From: Cheiracanthium punctorium
Taxonomy: Eukaryota > Arthropoda > Arachnida > Araneae > Cheiracanthiidae
DNA: 64,000 nt
Assembly (NCBI GenBank): GCA_038373885.1
Contig: JAWZYV010016975.1
Location: 1 to 64,000 of the forward strand
Direction of reading: 5' to 3'
Part shown: one piece after another, positions 57,597 through 64,000 of the stretch
Layout of the letters: every line of letters begins with the position of its first letter
Numbering within the stretch: the stretch's first letter is position 1
The notes under the pieces: model-generated
The model's input: only the letters and a program-made list of their open reading frames with translations
What the model was told of the DNA's origin: nothing
Databases searched by the model: none
Program-made: the position numbers and the translations under genes

Positions 57597-60500
57597 CCTT
57601 GTATCCTTGGACTGGATTTCCTTCAAAAATTTAACTTTACCGTAGACTTAGAGAAGAACGAGATACGGACAGGAGGGGAGGAAATTCCCTTGTTTTCAGG
57701 AAGCGAGCAGTGTTCAAAATCATGTTTTATATTCGCGAAAGAGAAGACGACTATACCAGCGAGATCTGAATTTCTTATCCAAGGGGTTCCTGAAGCCTCT
57801 GGACATTTCCGGTATGTCGTAACGAACTTTCCTAGCCAGTTCTCCTTAAAAGGGGTCTTGGTGGCCGCCGCACTCGTGGATTTAAGAGGGGAAGCTATAC
57901 CTATTCGAGTGTTGAATTTGGACGATAAACCCAAGACTGTAGAAAAAGGGGCCGTTATTGCGACGTGTGAACCAGTGGTGGATATCGTCACCCGTCCTCA
58001 AGGATATTCTAATAGTCATCATTTTCAACTAATGCTGGAGAATCTTGAAGGACTTAGTAAGGAGCAGCGAATAGCAGTGCAAAAATTACTCCCGGAATTC
58101 CAAAACTTATTCTCTACCGGTGACGCTGATGTGGGCCACTGTAATGTGACACAACATAAAATTAATACAGGTGATCATCCACCAATCAATCAGTATCCAA
58201 GGCGTTTGCATCTGGCAAAGAAAGAGGAAGCTGAACGCCTGATTAAAGAAATGGTGGACGGTGGCATAATAGAGGAATCGTCGGGGCCTTGGGCGTCACC
58301 AATCGTTCTTGTTAAAAAGAAGGACGGATCGACACGTTTCTGTGTCGACTATCGGAAACTGAACGATATTATGAGGAAAGACTGCTATCCCCTCCCGCGA
58401 ATAGATGACACTTTAGATGCTTTGAATGGAAGCCAATCGTTCTCTACGTTGGACTTAAAGAGCGGGTATTGGCAAGTCGAAATCCGACCTGAAGATAAAG
58501 AAAAGACAGCTTTTACCACCGGACAAGGACTCTGGCACTTTAAGGTAATGCCTTTTGGTCTTTGCAATGCTCCCGCTACTTTTGAAAGACTAATGGAAAC
58601 GGTATTGCGTGGACTTTCGTCTGAGGCCTGCTTAGTATACTTAGATGACATTATTATAGTGGGCAAAACGTTTGAAGAACATTTAAATAATATTCGTAAA
58701 GTGTTTCTTAGATTACAAAATGCTAACCTTAAACTAAACCCAAAGAAATGCAAATTTTTACGTAAAGAAGTTACTTATCTTGGTCACGTTATTTCTGCAG
58801 ACGGAGTTAAGACTGATCCACAAAAAGTTAAAGCGGTTGTCGATATGCCTCGTCCGGAAACGGTACATGAACTGAGAAGTTTTCTCGGACTGTGCACCTA
58901 TTATCGCCGTTTTGTAAGAAATTTCTCAACAATAGCGAGACCTTTACATAAATTGACTGAAGCCCAAGCAAGTTTTAATTGGACAGAAGAATGCGAGAAA
59001 TCGTTCATCAGTTTAAAGCAGGCGTTAACGACGTCTCCTATTTTGACATATCCCCGGACTGACAAAGACTTTATCTTAGATACAGATGCCAGTAATGAAG
59101 GGATAGGAGCCGGGCTTTCGCAAAAAACAGAAAACGGTGAAAGTGTCATAGCTTACTTCACCAAGAGCTTGGGTAAGCCAGAGAGGAATTATTGTGTCAC
59201 TCGTAAGGAATTACTGGCTATTGTCAAATCTATAGAGCATTTCCATCACTACCTCTATGGACGGAAATTTCTTCTCCGGACTGATCATGCTTCCTTGAGA
59301 TGGCTTTTGAATTTTAAAGAACCTGAAGGTCAGATAGCTCGCTGGATCCAAAGGCTGCAGGAGTATGAGTTCGAAATCGAGCATCGCAAATGAACTTCTC
59401 ACGGAAATGCAGACGCTCTCTCCAGACGACCTTGTAAAGGGGACTGTAAACACTGCATGAACGCCGAGAAAAAGTACGGGACGGAGACGGATACTTCCGT
59501 GAAGGTTTTGACTACAACGACTGTGGATCGGTGGGCTTCGAGTGAAGTACAGAGAGCACAGTTAGAAGATTCCAATATTAGGCCAATTTTGGTGAAGAAA
59601 CTAAATTCCGCGAATCGACCGTCTTGGCAAGAGATCGCGCCAGAGAGTCCCGCTACAAAGCGATACTGGGCTCTTTGGGATTCTTTACATCTTAAGGACG
59701 GTGTTTTATATCGGAAATGGGAGAGCGATGACGGAAGATCAAGCCGATGGCAATTAATTCTCCCACGTAGCAGAATTCCAGAGGTTCTGCGGGAGATTCA
59801 TGATAGTGCAAGTGGAGGTCATTTTGGAGTGATGAAGACGTTAAATAAAACCAGGGAGCGATTTTATTGGGATCGACTTCGCGCCGATGTTGAAAAATGG
59901 TGCAGAGAATGCCACGATTGCGGTGCCCGGAAAGGACCGAAAATTAAAACCAAGGGTCGTTTGCAGCGCTATAACGTTGACGCGCCTTTCGAAAGAGTGG
60001 CTTTAGATATCCTAGGACCCCTGCCTACAACATCGAAAGGCAATCGATATGTCTTAGTCCTGATGGATTACTTTACCAAATGGCCAGAAGCGATTGCCAT
60101 CCCGAATCAGGAAGCTTCAACGGTAGCTGAAGAACTCGTTAGAAACTGGATCTCTTATTACGGAGTGCCTATGATGTTACATTCGGATCAAGGTACAAAT
60201 TTTAATTCGTCACTATTTTCGGAACTATGCGAATATTTGGGAATCACGAAGACTCGAACAACACCGTTACATCCCGAGTCCAATGGCATGGTCGAGAGGC
60301 ACAATCGAACAATTTTGAATCATCTTTCAATATTTGTTTCGAAGAATCAAACCGACTGGGATACATATTTGCCACTGTTCCTCCTGTCTTACAGAAGTGC
60401 GGTTCATGAGACGACCGGATATTCTCCATCAGAGATGTTGTTCGGCCGTCCTCTTCGATTACCCAGTGATATTGTTTTCGGACGACCATGTGATACGCCC

Positions 60501-60845
60501 TCCTCCCGGAATGACTACATGAGTAATTTAGAAGCACGATTAGAAAGAGTTCATTCGTTTGCCAGAGAGCGAATCAATTTGGCGAGTGACCGAATGAAGA
60601 TTCGTTACGACGCCAAAGCAACGAAGCACCAATTTAAGGAGGGTGATCAAGTTTGGCTGTATAACCCAAAACGAAGGAGAGGTCTGAGTCCTAAGTTGCA
60701 ACAGAACTGGGAAGGACCTTATACAGTTGTCAAGAAATTGAATGATGTTATCTACAGAGTCCAGAAGTCGCCCAATTCAAAACCGAGAGTCATCCACATT
60801 AATCGTTTAGCTCCATACGGTGCTACGGATCATAATGTTGTGTGA
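57597..60845 (+). pseudogene. Gypsy-H protease end, RT, RNase H, integrase, one stop
   Basis: The protease resumes with PCILGLDFLQKF. RT follows: QYPRRLHLAKKEEAERLI, ASPIVLVKKKDGSTRFCVDY, DLKSGYWQVEI and YLDDIIIVG. RNase H: FILDTDASNEGIGAGLSQ, TRKELLAIVK and GNADALSRR. Integrase: finger histidines in HDSASGGHFGVMKT with CRECHDCGA, core LDILGPLPTTSKGNRY, HSDQGTNFNS and HPESNGMVERHNRTI, and a GPY/F tail (WEGPYTVVKKLN, RVIHINRLAPYG). The only lesion seen is TGA at 59391-59393 after EIEHRK; the same frame continues on the other side, through 59457 to 60845. Confidence 0.94.
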
Positions 60846-60872
60846 TTAGACTGCCGGGTCGTCAGTTTTTTT

Positions 60873-60886
60873 AAAGAGGGGAGCAG
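60873..60886 (+). promoter_or_regulatory. Polypurine tract of Gypsy-H
   Basis: aaagaggggagcag lies immediately before the 3' LTR. Confidence 0.75.
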
Positions 60887-61370
60887 TGTTGCGAAATAAT
60901 AACTAAATTTGCTCCCGTATTGCGTGCGCCGGCGTGAAACTAGTTTTGCAGGCATAACAGCGGCCCTCCGATGATGGTAACCCTGTAGCCTTGGCGATCG
61001 TCTTGGCGACTTGGCGACCTTGGCGACAAATGGTGGCTTCTAGAAAATTCATGTCTCGAGACCATATTTCAATTTGATAAGATTGTTCCAGAAATTTCTC
61101 GGAAATTCTGGTGACGTCATCATCTCTATAAAAGCTCTAGGATCTCTCTCCGGGGAGTTCAGTTGGGTGATAGACTTTGAAGCGCACGGTTGATTCTGTG
61201 AAATGAATAGCGTCATTGTTGTGCTTATTTGTGATTTTAGTTAGCGTATGCTAAAGTTTCTTGTATTATTTTGAGCTATTGAGCTGCGAGCCGTAAAATA
61301 AAGTGTTATTTTTGTTTACTGTGCTGTTTGAACTGCTTTGAAATACACCCACTTGGCGATTTTCGTAACA
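60887..61370 (+). repeat. Gypsy-H 3' LTR (484 bp)
   Basis: TGTTGCGAAAT to CGTAACA. It has one fewer ggcgacaaactt unit than the 5' LTR and a canonical TATA box. Confidence 0.93.
61127..61134 (+). promoter_or_regulatory. TATA box of Gypsy-H 3' LTR
   Basis: TATAAAAG, preceded by a ggtgacgtcatcatc CRE-like site about 15 bases upstream. The matching 5' LTR site reads TGTAAAAG. Confidence 0.6.
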
Positions 61371-61374
61371 ATAC

Positions 61375-61866
61375 ATTGCTCATTCTTATTATTCCTACTT
61401 AAGCGCTTACTAAAATAGTGATATCACACATGTAAATATTGATCGATCACTGATTTTATCTGAAGAAGATGGTTATCCATGACTTCATTTTGAAGCATAT
61501 GCTCGTTTAAAGAAGGAAACAAATCTTCTCCTATCAACGAATTTAATGCAGCTGCCGAGGTATATTCTATACTGTAAATTAATACGTATGTAAATAAGGT
61601 CTATGTTCCGTATCCGGTGCCCCTTGGTTCTGGCGACATCGGGAGCGATGTTCAACGTTAGTAAAGTACCCTGCCGATGGTTGTTGACTGGCAACCATAA
61701 AGAAATGTGTAGAGCTTGGCGACGTTTTTTTTTTTTTTGAAGGAATGATAATGCGTCAAATATTGTAAATTGGATAATTTAGAACTATTGAAAGATGCGA
61801 AATTTCTTGCACTTTCGGGCATGCGTAATAGTTGTTTTTTAATCTAGCTACTGTGTGACGTAAGCA
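61375..61866. other. Noncoding stretch, no gene recognised
   Basis: AT-rich. Contains a cttggcgacg motif at 61714 next to a T run. No reading frame of note. Confidence 0.5.
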
Positions 61867-62250
61867 GATGAATGTAACGAATTCGCTTGCTCAATTTGAC
61901 GTCACTAAGCTGTTAATTTGCGTTTTGCGCATGCGTTATTGTTATTTTTCGTTTTTTCCTGTTCTTTCGTCTACTAATTTGCTTCAACTTGTACTAATGT
62001 TTATTTTTTCGGTCTCGCAGAGGGGGTCGCGTTAGCATATTTTCGAATATATGTATCGATGAATGTCACGAATTCCTTTGCTCAATTTGACGTCACTAAG
62101 CTGTTAATTTGCGTTTTGCGCATGCGTTATTGTTATTTTTCGTTTTTTCCTCTTCTTTCGTCTACTATTCTAATTTGCTTCAACTTGTACTAATGTTTTT
62201 TTTGGGGTCTCGCAGAGGGGCCCGCGTTAGCATATTTTCGAGGGGGCCCT
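61867..62250 (+). repeat. 191-bp tandem duplication
   Basis: gatgaatgtaacgaattcgc at 61867 recurs as gatgaatgtcacgaattcct at 62058, and the copies match through atttgacgtcactaagctg to ggtctcgcagaggg. The second copy leads directly into the minisatellite, whose unit derives from the end of this sequence. Confidence 0.85.
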
Positions 62251-63192
62251 TTTGAGGCGGTGGCCGGACCCACTGATGTTTTTTTTGGGTCTCGCAGAGG
62301 GGCCCGCGTTAGCATATTTTTGAGGGGGCCCTTTTGAGGCGGTGGCCGGACCCACTGATATTTTTTTTGCGATCTCGCAGAGGGTATCCGCCCGGACCCA
62401 CTGATGTTTTTTTTGGGTCTCGCAGAGGGGCCCGCCCGGACCCACTGATGTTTTTTTTGGGTCTCGCAGAGGGGCCCGCGTTAGCATATTTTCGAGGGGG
62501 GCCTTTTGAGGCGTTGGCCGGACCCACTGATGTTTTTTTTGGGTCTCGCAGAGGGGCCCGCGTTAGCATATTTTCGAGGGGGCCCTTTTGAGGCGGTGGC
62601 CGGACCCACTGATGTTTTTTTTGGATCTCGCAGAGGGGCCCGCCCGGACCCACTGATGTTTTTTTGGGTCTCGCAGAGGGGCCCGCGTTAGCATATTTTC
62701 GAGGGGGCCGCCCTTGAGGCGGTGGCCGGACATACTGATGTTTTTTTGCGATCTCGCAGAGGGGCCCGCCCGAAGCCACTGATGTTTTTTTGGATCTCGC
62801 AGAGGGGCCCGCGTTAGCATATTTTCGAGAGGGCCCTTTTGAGGTGTTGGCCGGACCCACTGATGTTTTTTTGGGTCTCGCAGAGGGGCCCGCGTTAGCA
62901 TATTTTCGAGGGGGCCGCCCTTGAGGCGGTGGCCGGACATACTGATGTTTTTTTGCGATCTCGCAGAGGGGCCCGCCCGAAGCCACTGATGTTTTTTTGG
63001 ATCTCGCAGAGGGGCCCGCGTTAGCATATTTTCGAGGGGGCCCTTTTGAGGCGTTGGCCGGACCCACTGATGTTTTTTTGGGGGGTCTCGCAGAGGGGCC
63101 CGCGTTAGCATATTTTCGAGGGGGCCCCCTTGAGGCGGTGGCCGGACCCACTGATGTTTTTTTGGGGGTGTCGCAGAGGGGCGCGCGCCCCC
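62205..63192 (+). repeat. Minisatellite with long and short units
   Basis: The core tctcgcagaggggcccgc recurs about 15 times. Spacings alternate between about 80-86 and 42-45 bases. Long units contain gttagcatattttcgagg and gaggcggtggccgga; short units lack that segment. All units end with cactgatgttttttt. Open frames on both strands here (up to 280 codons on the minus strand) come from repetition, not selection. Confidence 0.93.
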
Positions 63193-63831
63193 TCCAAGAA
63201 AAATGTTTTTACACTACATAAATGGGGCTTTTACCAATATTTAGCAGGCTTTACACTAGATAAAATGAATATTCACAATTTGCGCACTCCTCCGAAAGAG
63301 TTTCTGGTTCCGCCCTTGGAGAACATATGTAAAGCTGACGTCATAAACTTGAAAATCGTCTGGATTTTTTATCGCATGTTGGTCTGGAAAATCGTTTTTT
63401 TTTTTTTTTAATCAGAATTTGACTGGCAATTCTGAAACTTAAACGCGGTGCATTTGAAGTATAGAATTTTCATTTAGTGTTAATTGCATGAAGATTGAAG
63501 TTTGGTGTTCTTTGATTCTGAGTGGAATAAGTTTGTGTTGGATTTTCCTTGTGTTTTTGATTCCGTTTTACGGACCCTTTATCGTAAGTTAGTGAGCGTC
63601 TCGGGGAATTTCGTCTTTATTTCGTCTTTGGGAATTTCATCGTTGTAATCGATGTTCCCGGTCCTTCCATTAAAAAATGAGATGGGAAAGGTGAGGTAAG
63701 TGCTTGTTTGATCTACTTTTTCTAATGTTTTGTTGTGGATTTGACTGTTTTATATAGTATCATTTGCTTAGAATTTGTGTTTCTTTGTAAAAATTTTAGT
63801 GGTAAATACTTGTGTTTATTTGTCACAAGAA
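63193..63831. other. Noncoding stretch with possible splice donor
   Basis: No gene recognised. A T run lies at 63395-63410, TGACGTCA at 63339, and a good donor consensus gaggtaagt near 63693-63701. Confidence 0.45.
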
Positions 63832-63948
63832 GGCGATAGCCGTTGAAGCTTGGCGGTCGCCAGGGTGGCTTGGCGCCATGGCTGGAGCTTGGCGCCAAGA
63901 TCCGTAGCGCTCGCACTTGGCGATCGCCAAGCTCCAGCGGCTATCGCC
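63832..63948. repeat. Hairpin cluster of TTGGCG motifs
   Basis: ggcgatagccg at the left pairs with cggctatcgcc at the right. Inside, cttggcggtcgcca, cttggcgccaag and cttggcgatcgccaag form further short palindromes. The whole 117 bp can fold on itself. Similar motifs occur in the LTRs at 3930-4000, 43800-43870 and 44975-45015. Confidence 0.75.
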
Positions 63949-64000
63949 GTGTTTACATGAGGGGCACCGTCTTGTATGATTTTACCGTAAATAATACGTG

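Larger units (their letters stand above)
44860..61370 (+). mobile_element. Gypsy-H: complete Ty3/Gypsy element split by Gypsy-G2
   Basis: LTRs at 44860-45355 and 60887-61370 (TGTTGCGAAAT to CGTAACA), ATAC duplications outside (44856-44859, 61371-61374), a primer site, gag, protease, RT, RNase H, integrase and a polypurine tract in order. Gypsy-G2 interrupts protease. Without the insertion and one target duplication the element is about 5.8 kb. The LTRs differ by about five substitutions and one 12-bp unit, so it is young. Confidence 0.94.

Noticed and set aside
62309..63151. 280-codon minus-strand open frame rich in Pro, Gly, Lys
   Set aside because: It lies wholly in the minisatellite. Several overlapping frames on both strands stay open because the unit lacks stops, and there is no family resemblance.
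62205..63192. CRISPR-like array
   Set aside because: Units are contiguous with similar sequence throughout, there are no unique spacers, and the context is eukaryotic.

Overview
The window is eukaryotic, AT-rich and dense in transposable elements. I found no convincing host protein-coding gene, rRNA, intact tRNA or CRISPR array. The mix of elements (Ty3/Gypsy LTR elements, a Penelope-like element, many hAT-type elements with 8-bp target duplications, Tc1/mariner, SINEs, an RNase H-bearing LINE) fits an arthropod. The Tc1 transposase at 55021-56050 closely resembles a family I associate with araneoid spiders, so an orb-weaver-like spider is my best guess. That is inference from memory, not a search.

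Layout. 1-1538: no gene. 1539-3636: a Penelope-like element whose GIY-YIG tail is duplicated in inverted orientation. 3712-5732: a solo LTR split by a hAT element (4469-5573). 6078-6427: a MITE. 9596-19499: a complete minus-strand Gypsy element with 1.88-kb LTRs, possibly inside an older pogo-like element. Its gag region holds a compositionally bizarre block with 458 consecutive bases lacking G. 20705-28768: an 8.06-kb element with about 290-bp terminal inverted repeats, AG/CT termini and a 6-bp target duplication, the hallmarks of Maverick/Polinton ends, but no Maverick genes. 28775-34521: noncoding with repeats. 34522-43098: a second, less certain large inverted-repeat unit. It contains a Tc1 element (34589-37214), itself broken by three successively nested hAT-type insertions, and a 1.5-kb fold-back sequence (40360-41880). 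43569-44490: a second solo LTR of the first family.

44860-61370: a young Gypsy element (H), interrupted in its protease by a second Gypsy (G2, 46923-57591). G2 in turn carries a LINE (49496-52754) and a Tc1 element (54771-56276). 61371-64000: noncoding, with a 191-bp tandem duplication grading into a two-length minisatellite (62205-63192) and a cluster of hairpin motifs at the right end.

Every recognisable reading frame belongs to a mobile element, and all but one carry visible disabling lesions. The exception is the short inverted GIY-YIG copy, which is open but lacks any RT. The structure is best read as a chronology of insertions, fixed in many cases by exact target-site duplications read from the sequence. 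Junction coordinates were read by eye.
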